Positions 26,754 to 36,081 of a stretch of 64,000 nt of DNA are shown here, one piece after another. The stretch comes from Paraburkholderia bryophila (GTDB taxonomy: Bacteria; Pseudomonadota; Gammaproteobacteria; Burkholderiales; Burkholderiaceae). Numbering within the stretch: position 1 is the stretch's first letter; every line of letters starts with the position of its first letter. Both the position numbers and the translations under genes were made by a program. The stretch is from assembly GCF_013409255.1 (NCBI RefSeq), contig NZ_JACCAS010000001.1:1736001-1800000 (forward strand), in the 5' to 3' direction. Under the pieces are notes generated by a model that was given only the letters and a program-made list of their open reading frames with translations, made no database searches and had not been told where the DNA came from.

Positions 26754-26805
26754 CGCCCGTCAATCTTTATCAGACGTGATCAGCCTGCGTGCCGTCATCC
26801 ACCGG

Positions 26806-28239
26806 TCACGACGACGACGATGCCGTCACGTCAGCGAGCTTTACCGCTTTGGCCGTCACCGAAGAAGCGGTCGCGACATTGCGCAGATCGCCGAGGAACG
26901 TATCGCGCCACACGGAGAGATTGTTCTCGCGCATCGGCGCCATCATGTCGGCGTGACGCGCCTGGCGTTCGGCGAGCGGCATCGACAATGCGCGCTCCAA
27001 AGCCTCGGCCATTTGCGACAGATCGAACGGATTGACCACCAGCGCACCCGGCAACTGTTCCGCCGCCCCGGCGAATTGCGACAGCACCAGCACGCCCGGA
27101 TCGGCCGGATCCTGCGACGCGACGTATTCCTTGGCGACGAGGTTCATCCCGTCGCGCAGCGGCGTCACATACCCCACCTGCGATTGCCGGAACAGCGCCA
27201 TCAGCAGATTGCGTTCGTACTTGCGGTTCAGGTATTGGATCGGCGTCCAGTCGAGCTGCGCGAAGCGACCGTTGATGCGGCCGGCCTCGCCTTCCAGCGT
27301 CTGACGAATCCGCTGATAGGTGGCCACATCCGCGCGGGTCGGCGGCGCGATCTGCACCAGCGACACCCGGCCGTGCCAACCCGGCGCATTCAGCAGGAGA
27401 CGCTCGAACGCCTGGAAGCGCTCCACCAGCCCCTTCGAATAATCGAGCCGGTCGACGCTCATGATCAGCTTGCGACCCCGCATGCCGTCGCGCAGGCTGC
27501 GCACCGGCTTGCGATCGGTGAACTGTTCGGCGGCCTTGGCGATCGCATCCGGATAGATACCGATCGGATACGCGCCCACTTTCAGGAAGCGGTTGTACGC
27601 GTGCACCATGCCGTCTTCGCTCGACGTGCCATGCTGACCGCGCTCAATGAAATCGACGAACGACTGACGATCCGCTTCCGTCTGGAAGCCGACCACGTCG
27701 TAGCTGCACATGGCCTTGACCAGTTCCTCGTGCGGCGGAATCGTGCGCAGCACCTCCGGCACCGGAAACGGAATATGCAGGAAAAAACCGATCGGATTCT
27801 TCACGCCCAGCTCGCGCAGACACCGCGCGAACGGCAGCAGGTGATAGTCGTGCACCCAGATGATGTCGTCGGGCTTGAGCAACTCCTTGAGTTGCTTCGC
27901 GAGCGTCGCGTTCACGCGCTGATAGCCCGCGTATTCCTGCCGGTCGTAGCGCGACAGGTCATTGCGATAGTGGAACGTCGGCCACAGCGTCGCGTTGGAA
28001 AAGCCGCGGTAGTACTGGTCATAGTCGCGCTTGGTCAGACCCACGGTCGCGTACGTCACATTGCCTTGCTTCTCGATCACGGGAGCGGACGGCTCCGCCA
28101 CCGTCTCGCCGCTCCAGCCGAACCAGACTCCGCCGGTTTCCTTCAACGCGTCCAGCACGCCGATCGCCAGGCCACCCGCTGCGGGCCGGCCTTCCTGGGT
28201 CGGTGCAACACGATTCGATACCACGATCAGTCTGCTCAT
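26806..28239 (-). CDS. otsA: Trehalose-6-phosphate synthase
   Basis: A 477-residue GT20 glycosyltransferase that joins UDP-glucose and glucose-6-phosphate. It begins MSRLIVVSNRV with the GGLAIGV loop that contacts UDP-glucose, followed by IWVHDYHLLPFARCLRE, GFFLHIPFPVPEVLR, MSVDRLDYSKGLVERFQAFE and TPLRDGMNLVAKEYVASQ, all family hallmarks. Trehalose protects against osmotic, desiccation and heat stress. The phosphatase otsB is not next to it, so the second step must be encoded elsewhere. The first methionine at 28239 matches the E. coli start. It heads a block of small stress-type genes that all read leftward. Confidence 0.95.
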   Translation of the reverse strand: MSRLIVVSNRVAPTQEGRPAAGGLAIGVLDALKETGGVWFGWSGETVAEPSAPVIEKQGNVTYATVGLTKRDYDQYYRGFSNATLWPTFHYRNDLSRYDRQEYAGYQRVNATLAKQLKELLKPDDIIWVHDYHLLPFARCLRELGVKNPIGFFLHIPFPVPEVLRTIPPHEELVKAMCSYDVVGFQTEADRQSFVDFIERGQHGTSSEDGMVHAYNRFLKVGAYPIGIYPDAIAKAAEQFTDRKPVRSLRDGMRGRKLIMSVDRLDYSKGLVERFQAFERLLLNAPGWHGRVSLVQIAPPTRADVATYQRIRQTLEGEAGRINGRFAQLDWTPIQYLNRKYERNLLMALFRQSQVGYVTPLRDGMNLVAKEYVASQDPADPGVLVLSQFAGAAEQLPGALVVNPFDLSQMAEALERALSMPLAERQARHADMMAPMRENNLSVWRDTFLGDLRNVATASSVTAKAVKLADVTASSSS

Positions 28240-28466
28240 TGGTTAATGCTCCACCTGGTTCAGTTGCTTCGTTGTAGTCGGATATGTGCCAAAAAGGTGC
28301 ATGCAAGTCGCGTGCCTTTTTATGAGATGTTGGAAATAAAAATGTATGCAAATGTGACGAACGAGCAGAAACGCGCAACGCCAGCGCGCCGCGAAGAAAT
28401 TTTTTCTGCTTTGTATGAGGAAACAGGAAGCGCTGCTGTCGGCCGCCGACGCGGCCCGAACCCGCC

Positions 28467-28712
28467 CTACGCATCCTGCTCCGAGCCGAGATCGCGCTGA
28501 TACTCCAGCCCTTCCTGACGCACGCCGCCCTGGTTGTGCTCGCCGTCCGGCGGGGCGTCGGGCGCGACGCGGTTCTGCGCGGCCGGATCGTGCGACGGCG
28601 GCGAATCGGCCGAACCATCGGCCAGATTATCGGGCGGACCGCTCTTGCTGGCGCCCGGCCGGGCATCGCGCTTCGTATGGCGCGCTGAGCGTCGCAGTGC
28701 TGGATGTCTCAT
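28467..28712 (-). CDS. Small hydrophilic hypothetical protein
   Basis: An 81-residue protein rich in Pro, Asp, Asn, Gly and charged residues (MRHPALRRSARHTKRDARPG at the start), with no hydrophobic core; it is probably disordered. A strong GGAGG site 9 bases before ATG 28712 supports translation. It lies upstream of otsA in the same direction with a 227-base gap. No family recognised; its context suggests a stress role, which is inference. Confidence 0.55.
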   Translation of the reverse strand: MRHPALRRSARHTKRDARPGASKSGPPDNLADGSADSPPSHDPAAQNRVAPDAPPDGEHNQGGVRQEGLEYQRDLGSEQDA

Positions 28713-28864
28713 GTTCGATGCCTCCAGGGGAAGCCCGCCGCCGGATAAGCGGCATCAATACAGTCTAGGGGTCACGACGGCAAATTGCCGGTAAAAGATT
28801 CGTCGGCTTTGTAACAAGTACATAAAATCACCGCGCCGAACTGTGGCGCAGCGCACCAAGCGTG

Positions 28865-29122
28865 TCAGAGTTGCATGCGCCGCGAATCGGACGGCGGCCG
28901 CGTACTGGCTTGTGGCGTTTGCGTGGGTTGAGGCGGCGGGTCGCCAATCGGCGGGCCAACCGGTTCGATGGGTTCGATGGCAGGCGGCGCCGGACTCGGA
29001 ACCGTGTCGGGCTCGCCGGGCGTGGGCGGAGGAATCGGCGGCGCCGACGGCGGTTCGATCGGCTCGGGACGGTGAGCGTGCTTCGGCAGGGGAAGCGCGG
29101 GAGCGGCGGTGGTGTCCGGCAT
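28865..29122 (-). CDS. Proline-rich small hypothetical protein
   Basis: An 85-residue protein, about one third proline, made of EPIEPP, APPIPPPTP and IEPVGPP-type runs after MPDTTAAPALPLPKHAH. There is no signal peptide, so any wall or envelope role is unproven. A GAGGA site lies about 10 bases before ATG 29122. Low-complexity frames can arise by chance in this base composition, so its reality is less certain than that of its neighbours. Confidence 0.45.
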   Translation of the reverse strand: MPDTTAAPALPLPKHAHRPEPIEPPSAPPIPPPTPGEPDTVPSPAPPAIEPIEPVGPPIGDPPPQPTQTPQASTRPPSDSRRMQL

Positions 29123-29235
29123 AGTGGTTATCCTCGTTTGCGTTCCGTTCGAATGGATCGCAGCAAGGCGTGTGCCGTCGTGGTGCCGTCAGCGGCGCAC
29201 TCCCGTAGGCTGATGAATGAGCGTGGCGTCCGCGC

Positions 29236-30636
29236 TTAAGCGCCCGCGCCGCCCAGCGCGCGCGATTCATCGGCGGCGTCGCCGTCGTCCCGCGCATCAT
29301 TGCCGTACTCCACCAGACGGTTGTACAGCGTCTTCAAGCTGATGCCGAGAATCTCGGCGGCACGCGTCTTCACCCCGCCACATTGCTCGAGCGTAGCCAG
29401 AATCAGTTGACGATCCGCTTCGGCGAGCGACGTCCCAAACGGAATCGTGATCGCCGTGCCGGCCGCGGGCTTCGACAGCGTGATCTGCAGCGGCACCGTC
29501 GCGGTACTGTCCGAATCCGTGCCCGACATGATGTGCGCGCGCTGCACGTAATTCTTCAACTCACGCACATTGCCCGGCCACGGATACGACATCAGCATTT
29601 CCTTCACGGCGGCGGGGAAATGCTTCTTCGTGGCATGGCGCTCGTTGAGTTCGTCGAGGAACGCCTGCGCGAGCAACTCGACGTCTTTGCCGCGATCGCG
29701 CAATGGCGGCAGGCTGATCGGAAACACGTTCAGCCGGTGATACAGGTCGAGCCGCAGCTTGCCTTCCAGCACGGCCTGCTCCGGATCGCGGTTGGTGGCC
29801 GCGATCAGCCGCACGTCGGTTTCGATTTCCTTGGTCGTGCCGACCCGCATGAACATGCCGGTTTCGAGCACGCGCAGCAGCTTCACCTGCAACTCGATCG
29901 GCATCTCGGTGATTTCGTCGAGGAACAGCGTGCCGCCGTTCGCGCGCTCGAAATAGCCCTTGTGCTGACGGTCCGCGCCGGTGAACGAGCCGCGTTCGTG
30001 GCCGAACATTTCCGACTCGATCAGATTCGGCGAGATCGCGCCGCAGTTGACCGCGAGGAACGCGTGTTTGCGGCGCAAGCTCAGTTGGTGCAGCGTCTGC
30101 GCGGCGACTTCCTTGCCGGTGCCCGATTCGCCCACCAGCATGACCGAGGCCGCCGTCGGCGCGACCCGGCCGATCTGGTCGTAGACCTCCTGCATGGCCG
30201 GCGAATTGCCGAGCATCAGGCCGAACCGGCCCATGCGGCGCAGCTCGCCTCGCAAGGTGCCGATTTCCGCTTTCAGGTCGCCGGCGCGCGGCAGGCGCGA
30301 CAAAATCGCCTTCACGCGCTGCATGTTGATCGGCTTGACCAGATAGTCGGTGGCGCCCATTTTCAGCGCGTTCACCGCCGACTCGACCGTCGCGTGACCG
30401 GTAATCACGATCACTTCCACGCCGGAGCGCGGGTCCAGATCTTCGAACAGATCGACCCCGAGGCCGTCGGGCAGCTTCAAGTCCGTAAAGACGACGTCCG
30501 GCATCTGCCGGACCAGTTGAATGCGCGCTTCGCGCAAATCGCCCGCGGTGGCGGTGGTCAGACCGTCTTCCCCGATGATGGCGGAAAGCGCCTCGCGGGT
30601 ACTCGCGTCGTCGTCGACAATCAGTACATGTGGCAT
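29236..30636 (-). CDS. NtrC-type sigma-54 response regulator
   Basis: A 466-residue regulator with all three NtrC modules. The receiver domain has Asp52 (VFTDLKLPDG), the acidic pair near 8-10 and Lys101 (YLVKPIN). The AAA+ domain has Walker A GESGTGKE (169-176), the sigma-54-contacting GSFTGA loop (216-221, a natural variant of GAFTGA) and GGTLFLDEITEMP. The C-terminal Fis-type helix-turn-helix is TRAAEILGISLKTLYNRL. MPHVLIVDDD at 30636 is the natural start; the frame runs open to 30765. No histidine kinase is adjacent. Its C-terminal half is closely similar to the activator at 32037-33095, suggesting a duplication. Confidence 0.9.
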   Translation of the reverse strand: MPHVLIVDDDASTREALSAIIGEDGLTTATAGDLREARIQLVRQMPDVVFTDLKLPDGLGVDLFEDLDPRSGVEVIVITGHATVESAVNALKMGATDYLVKPINMQRVKAILSRLPRAGDLKAEIGTLRGELRRMGRFGLMLGNSPAMQEVYDQIGRVAPTAASVMLVGESGTGKEVAAQTLHQLSLRRKHAFLAVNCGAISPNLIESEMFGHERGSFTGADRQHKGYFERANGGTLFLDEITEMPIELQVKLLRVLETGMFMRVGTTKEIETDVRLIAATNRDPEQAVLEGKLRLDLYHRLNVFPISLPPLRDRGKDVELLAQAFLDELNERHATKKHFPAAVKEMLMSYPWPGNVRELKNYVQRAHIMSGTDSDSTATVPLQITLSKPAAGTAITIPFGTSLAEADRQLILATLEQCGGVKTRAAEILGISLKTLYNRLVEYGNDARDDGDAADESRALGGAGA

Positions 30637-31011
30637 CGCGTCTCGAAAGGCTGCAAGCGTGAGTGGAGAAACATGCTGGGACGCATGTCCAAAAGCGGCT
30701 CGGCGGCGCTGCGCCCGGCAGCGACGCAGAGTGCTGCGACGTAAGCACACGCTAACTTCGCACACTCTGCCAAACCGGCAACTTGATTCAATACTGCAAC
30801 AATTGGCGGCAAAAGTACGGAAAAGCCGCTGTCATTGTTGTTGATTTACCCATTATAAAGCTTTATCGAGACAGTTTAGCAAGGCGCACCTTGCACCTCC
30901 AGGTTGCACCATCGGGCAAAACGGTGCGCCTCGTCATCTCGCTGGCAAGCACGCTAAGCCCGTCTTCGCCGCTATCGATCTCGCCCTGTCCCTGCCCCGG
31001 CGGCGCGCGGC
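30637..31011. other. Long upstream region of the response regulator
   Basis: About 375 bases upstream of the response-regulator start. It contains a probable promoter and repeat cluster at 30852-30930 and, if that is the only promoter, an untranslated leader of roughly 200 bases. No open frame here is convincing. Confidence 0.5.
30852..30930 (-). promoter_or_regulatory. Candidate promoter with upstream inverted/direct repeats
   Basis: On the reverse strand a perfect TATAAT (30857-30852) follows TTGCTA (30882-30877) at 19-base spacing, which is long. Directly upstream (30883-30930) an outer inverted repeat GGCGCACC / GGTGCGCC brackets two copies of TTGCACC (30891-30897 and 30904-30910), 13 bases apart. 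The repeats touch the -35, where an activator would bind. Confidence 0.45.
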
Positions 31012-31284
31012 CTAACTACGCGGAAACGGCCAGGCGGCGTCGTGACCGTTCGGATGCGCCGCGCCGTTGGTGCCATGCGCACCATGCGTGTCCGGATTGG
31101 CCGCCGCCACCGTGGCGGCCGGCGCAACCGGCGCCGCGACAGCGCCGCCCTCGCCTTCCCAGCGGCTCAACTCACGCGCCGCCGGCCCCTGCGCGGCGCG
31201 GTTGCGCTGCTGCACGTAGCGAACCGCGAGAAAGCCGCCGAGCGCCATCAGCGCGCCGAAGATACCGATCTTGGGTCGTCCCAT
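31012..31284 (-). CDS. Small single-span membrane protein
   Basis: A 90-residue protein with one hydrophobic stretch at the N-terminus (IGIFGALMALGGFLAVRYV) followed by a basic and Ala/His/Asn-rich soluble tail. It is likely anchored in the inner membrane. AAGGAG stands 6 bases before ATG 31284. It is 46 bases downstream of the DUF883 gene in the same direction, so the two are probably one transcript and may act together at the membrane. No family recognised. Confidence 0.65.
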   Translation of the reverse strand: MGRPKIGIFGALMALGGFLAVRYVQQRNRAAQGPAARELSRWEGEGGAVAAPVAPAATVAAANPDTHGAHGTNGAAHPNGHDAAWPFPRS

Positions 31285-31330
31285 CGTGAACTCCTTATGG
31301 TCTTAAAGCGAACAGATAGCGTGCCGCGCC

Positions 31331-31648
31331 TTAGCGTGCCGCCAGCACGCCCAGCACGAAGCCTACGCCTGCGGCAATGCCAATCGAGCGCCACGGGTTA
31401 TGCCGCACGTAGCGTTCGGTTTTGACGGTCGCCGTGCGATAACGCCGCTGGGCGTTCTGCTGCGCGTCGCCGAGCGCGGACTGCAGCGTCTCGACATGGG
31501 TGCCGAGTTTGTCGCGCAGCGCATCGACGCCCTCGCCCGGTACATTGGCGGCAAGCCGCAGCATCTCTTCCGAGTCCTTCAGCAGCACCCGCAGATCGTC
31601 GACAATCTTCTGCCCGCCGAGTGCAAGCTGTTGCGTGGTGTCAGTCAT
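31331..31648 (-). CDS. DUF883 (ElaB/YqjD/YgaM-type) membrane protein
   Basis: A 105-residue DUF883 protein: a helical N-terminal part (KIVDDLRVLLKDSEEMLRLA, then an amphipathic helix) and a C-terminal NPWRSIGIAAGVGFVLGVLA membrane anchor with its usual Pro-Trp. E. coli relatives are stationary-phase, ribosome-associated inner-membrane proteins. Two ATG codons are adjacent at 31651 and 31648; the second is at better distance from GGAG (six bases) and is chosen. Upstream lies the divergent region shared with the sigma-54 activator. Confidence 0.85.
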   Translation of the reverse strand: MTDTTQQLALGGQKIVDDLRVLLKDSEEMLRLAANVPGEGVDALRDKLGTHVETLQSALGDAQQNAQRRYRTATVKTERYVRHNPWRSIGIAAGVGFVLGVLAAR

Positions 31649-32036
31649 CATTCACTCCTGGTCTGAGTTCGGCGTTGGCGTGGTGTTTCCCGCTGTTTCC
31701 CGCTGCTTCCCGCTGATTCCCGCGCCTGTGCGGGCTGGCGAACGGCCAGCGCCACGCTCGCCCTGCTTCAATGGATGGTGCAAAAGCACACGCGTGTCGG
31801 GTACTAAGCGCAAACGCCGTGCCCGGTAACTTTGCCTGTACACGATGCATGCGAATCCGCGTCAGGCACTTTCGACCGAGCGTGCGCAAAGTGTTTTCGG
31901 CGACCGTCACATCGTTTGCCGGAAGCGGCGTCGAAGTGGTTAAATCGACCTTTGTGAGATATTGGCCGTCGCGGCCGATCTCGTTTCAGGCCTGCGCGCC
32001 GCAACAACGCAACTCTTTGCACAGGACTCCCCGTTT
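31649..32036. promoter_or_regulatory. Divergent region between DUF883 and the sigma-54 activator
   Basis: About 388 bases with both promoters. It holds four tandem 10-base repeats at 31686-31725 near the DUF883 start. Frames crossing it are short and low in coding character. Confidence 0.45.
31686..31725. repeat. Four tandem 10-bp units
   Basis: TTTCCCGCTG (31686-31695), TTTCCCGCTG (31696-31705), CTTCCCGCTG (31706-31715) and ATTCCCGCGC (31716-31725). The unit core TTCCCGC recurs on the same helical face, starting 38 bases upstream of the DUF883 start. Confidence 0.8.
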
Positions 32037-33095
<1,059 letters not shown>

Positions 33096-33160
33096 AAAAT
33101 TCCGCCACGCGGCTTCCCGGCACACTGACAAGCACGTCGATAATCCCTTCGCACCGCCAA

Positions 33161-33195
33161 TCAAACGGGTAACTGTCAATCAGAAACCCGTTTGA
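33161..33195. repeat. 10-bp inverted repeat upstream of the lipoprotein pair
   Basis: TCAAACGGGT (33161-33170) and ACCCGTTTGA (33186-33195), perfect arms with a 15-base spacer, 66 bases after the activator stop and 178 bases before the first lipoprotein start. No T run follows, so an operator is as likely as a terminator. Confidence 0.6.
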
Positions 33196-33372
33196 ATCGC
33201 ACCACTTTTTGCAATTGCTTGCACTTTCCCACTGCCAATTACAAATGGCATCCTGCAAAATGCGGCAGCACGTAGTGCCGCGTAGTTGTCGCATTGGGAT
33301 GACGTGCCGCTCGCTCACCCGGCGCTATTCACGCGTGAAACGAAAGGCACTTGCAGGAGCAGAGACAGGGAA

Positions 33373-33951
33373 ATGCAAAAAAGTATGGTGTGGGCCGAAT
33401 GGGTAAAACAGACGGCCGGGCGTGGACGTTCCAATGCAACCGCGGTCGTTGCGCTGGCCGTAGCGATCTCGTCGGCGTTGAGCGGCTGTAGTTCGCTGTA
33501 CTCGGAAGGCGCCGTGGCCGGCGCCGGTATTGGGGGCGCCGCGCTCGCGGCCAAAGTCACCAGCAATGCGGCGGTCGCCACCGGCATCGGTCTCGGCGCG
33601 GTCGCCGCGGCCAGAGCCGGCGTGCAGTATTCGGAGCGCGTGGTCCACACGAATACGCAGGACGGCATCGCCAAAATCGCCGGACCGCTCGACGTCGGCG
33701 CGGTCGCGCCGTGGAGCGTGACCCACTCGTTCCCGATCGAAGACGACGAACACGGCCGCGTGACCGTCAGCCGAGCGATCAGCGCGGGCGCGCTCGACTG
33801 CAAGGAAATCGTCTTCTCGGTCGACACTGCCGCCACCAAGAATGTGCCGGCCAGCAGCGCGTTTTATGTCGCGTCGATCTGTCGCGACGGCGACAACTGG
33901 AAATGGGCGTCGGCCGAGCCGGCTACCGAACGCTGGGGTGCGCTGCAATGA
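33373..33951 (+). CDS. Lipoprotein of a tandem paralogous pair (first)
   Basis: A 192-residue precursor. A long, basic N-terminus precedes a hydrophobic segment ending in the lipobox ALSGC (Cys near 41), so the mature protein is a lipoprotein. A glycine-rich region (GAVAGAGIGGAALAAK) resembles glycine-zipper membrane segments. The C-terminal domain reads PWSVTHSFPIEDDEHGRVTV, then LDCKEIVFSV, and ends WKWASAEPATERWGALQ. ATG 33373 has AGGAGCAGAGACAGGG upstream; an earlier ATG at 33286 lacks support. It overlaps the next gene by four bases (ATGA). Function unknown. Confidence 0.78.
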   Translation: MQKSMVWAEWVKQTAGRGRSNATAVVALAVAISSALSGCSSLYSEGAVAGAGIGGAALAAKVTSNAAVATGIGLGAVAAARAGVQYSERVVHTNTQDGIAKIAGPLDVGAVAPWSVTHSFPIEDDEHGRVTVSRAISAGALDCKEIVFSVDTAATKNVPASSAFYVASICRDGDNWKWASAEPATERWGALQ

Positions 33952-34529
33952 CGGCGGGCTCGTCTGCGGCTTCTTCAGCCGCCGCCGGGGGCACACGTCG
34001 CCCGTTGCGCGCCGTGCTCTCAGGTCACCCATTGCGGCTCGTGCTGGCCGGCGCAGTGTGCGTCGGCGCGGCGCTGTTGACGAGCGGCTGCTCGTCGGTC
34101 GGCGCGGCGAGCGGCGCGGCCGCCGGGGTCGCGTCGGGTCTGGTGACGTCGAACCCCGCGATCGGTATCGGCGTCGGCATCGCGGTGCAAGCCGCCACCG
34201 ACGAAGCCGTCGGCCGCTATATGCGCAACATGCACGAAGACCAGCAGAACCTGATCGCCGCGCTCGCGGGGGCGATGCCGGTCGGCGAAACACGGCCGTG
34301 GGCGATCAAACACACGCTGCCCATCGAGAACGGCCACGGCCAGGTGCGCGTGACGCGCGCATTCGGCTCGGCGCTCGCGCTGTGCAAGGAGTTCGTGTTC
34401 TCGGTGCAGGACGGCGAGGGTGCCAAAGCGCACGAGGACTGGTATACGGCCAGCGCGTGTCAGCAGGATAAGGGCTGGAAGTGGGCGTCGGCGGAACCGG
34501 CGGTCGAGCGTTGGGGCAATCTGCAATAA
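33948..34529 (+). CDS. Lipoprotein of a tandem paralogous pair (second)
   Basis: A 193-residue precursor with hydrophobic segment ending LLTSGC (lipobox), a glycine/alanine-rich zipper (GAASGAAAGVASGLV), and the same C-terminal domain as the gene before it: PWAIKHTLPIENGHGQVRVT, ALCKEFVFSV and WKWASAEPAVERWGNLQ. The two are diverged duplicates, clearly homologous over about 130 residues. ATG 33948 sits in the ATGA overlap with the first gene's stop, so translation is coupled and equimolar production is plausible. A bidirectional terminator follows. Function unknown; an envelope complex of both is inference. Confidence 0.78.
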   Translation: MTAGSSAASSAAAGGTRRPLRAVLSGHPLRLVLAGAVCVGAALLTSGCSSVGAASGAAAGVASGLVTSNPAIGIGVGIAVQAATDEAVGRYMRNMHEDQQNLIAALAGAMPVGETRPWAIKHTLPIENGHGQVRVTRAFGSALALCKEFVFSVQDGEGAKAHEDWYTASACQQDKGWKWASAEPAVERWGNLQ

Positions 34530-34638
34530 GCCTTCGGGCTACGCAGTCGGCGCTACGCATTCAGCGGCAAGCCGTCGGCAACAAACGCGCGGCACCAGGC
34601 GCTTGGCGCCAGGCACGCCGCATCAAGCACACGGCAAT

Positions 34639-34670
34639 AAAAAAACGGCAGGGTCTCCCCTGCCGTTTTT
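34639..34670. terminator. Bidirectional terminator
   Basis: Stem ACGGCAGGG / CCCTGCCGT-like pairing at 34645-34665 with A run before and five T after. It ends the lipoprotein transcript rightward and the ABC transporter transcript leftward. Confidence 0.85.
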
Positions 34671-34715
34671 GCTTGCTGCGTCCTGGCGATTCGAACTGCG
34701 CCGCCTTAGCCGCGC

Positions 34716-36062
34716 TTAAGACTCCACGTCTTCCAGACTGAAGATTTCGGTCTGGTCGTTATACGAGAAGATCTCGCCATAACGGCCCCAGTTGATGACT
34801 GCGTCGAGCGTCTCTTCCGCCGCGCTGTCCGACAGAAAATCCTCCAGCTCCTGCTCGAAGCGCACCCGCGGCGCGCGATGCCCCGGCCGTTCGTTCAACA
34901 CCTTCTTGATCCGCGCGGCGAGCGGCACGTGCCGCAACAGATGCTCGGCGAACATCATCTTCCGTTCCTGTGTACCGAACTCGGAGAACACCCGTGCCGG
35001 CGGCGTCAGGAAAATGTCGCCTTCGCGCACGTCGGCGAAACCGAGGTGTTGCAGCACTTCGGCCACCGGGAACAGATCGTCGACCTCCAGATGCAGTGAA
35101 CGGGCGATTTCCGGCATGTCGGCGCGGCCGTGGTACGGCGCGGCAGCCAGCGTTTCGATCAAACCGGCCATCAGGTTGGTCGAAACGTGCGGCAGCCAGC
35201 TATGCAACTCGAGGCCCTTCTTGGTCTTTTCGTCGGTCTGACGCGCGGTCATCTTCGCGTAGATCTCGTCGACGAGGCGGCGGAACGCCGGATCCAGGCG
35301 GTTGCGCGGGTGCTTGAACGGCACCTTGATCTCGGCGATCACGCGGCCCGGATTCGACGACAGCACCAGAATCCGATCGCACATGAACACCGCTTCTTCG
35401 ATGTTGTGCGTGACGATCAGCACCGCCTTGATCGGCATGCGGCCTTGCGTCCACAGATCGAGCAGGTCGGTACGCAGCGTTTCGGCGGTCAGCACGTCGA
35501 GCGCGGAGAAAGGCTCGTCCATCAGCAGCAGCGTGGGGTCGACCACCAGCGCGCGGGCAAAGCCGACGCGCTGACGCATGCCGCCCGACAACTCGCGCGG
35601 ATAAGCGTTTTCGAAGCCGTCCAGACCGATCAGATCGATCGCGGCCAGCGCGCGGGTGCGCCGCTCGCTCGCGCCGACGCCTTGCGCCTCGAGACCCGCT
35701 TCCACGTTCTGCAGCACGGTCAGCCACGGGAACAGCGCGAAGGTCTGAAACACCATCGCAATGCCGCGCGCGGGACCGCTGAGCGGCTTGCCCAGATACG
35801 TGACTTCGCCGTCGGTCGGTTCGATCAAACCGGCGATGATGCGCAACAGCGTCGACTTGCCCGAGCCCGAACGGCCCAGCAACCCGACGATCTCGCCTTC
35901 GCGCAGCGACAGATTCGCGTCGTCGAGGACGAGCAGCTCGCCCTGCGACTTGTTGAACCCGCGGCACACGTCCTTGACGCGCAGGATCTCTTCGCCGAGG
36001 CGCGGCGGCATCGGCGGAGTCTGGATCGGCGCGGCGGTCATAGCAGCTTTAGGATTTTGCAT
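34716..36062 (-). CDS. ABC transporter ATPase with C-terminal AAA-associated domain (nitrate/sulfonate/taurine type)
   Basis: A 448-residue protein. The N-terminal 280 residues are a complete ABC ATPase: Walker A GRSGSGKST (63-71), Q-loop VFQTFALFPW, signature LSGGMRQRVGFARAL, Walker B LLLMDEPFSALD. The remaining 160 residues form an AAA-associated domain (HSWLPHVSTNLMAGLIETLA onward) found in a subset of NrtD/TauB relatives, where it may sense substrate or regulate. It lies 19 bases after the fused permease gene and is the second gene of that operon. No periplasmic binding protein gene is nearby, so the substrate is unknown. Confidence 0.87.
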   Translation of the reverse strand: MQNPKAAMTAAPIQTPPMPPRLGEEILRVKDVCRGFNKSQGELLVLDDANLSLREGEIVGLLGRSGSGKSTLLRIIAGLIEPTDGEVTYLGKPLSGPARGIAMVFQTFALFPWLTVLQNVEAGLEAQGVGASERRTRALAAIDLIGLDGFENAYPRELSGGMRQRVGFARALVVDPTLLLMDEPFSALDVLTAETLRTDLLDLWTQGRMPIKAVLIVTHNIEEAVFMCDRILVLSSNPGRVIAEIKVPFKHPRNRLDPAFRRLVDEIYAKMTARQTDEKTKKGLELHSWLPHVSTNLMAGLIETLAAAPYHGRADMPEIARSLHLEVDDLFPVAEVLQHLGFADVREGDIFLTPPARVFSEFGTQERKMMFAEHLLRHVPLAARIKKVLNERPGHRAPRVRFEQELEDFLSDSAAEETLDAVINWGRYGEIFSYNDQTEIFSLEDVES

Positions 36063-36081
36063 CGCGTTTAGCCTTTATTAC

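Noticed and set aside
30750..30790. A sigma-54 promoter (TTGGCAG...TGC) upstream of the response regulator
   Set aside because: The GG and GC elements are eight bases apart instead of the required ten.
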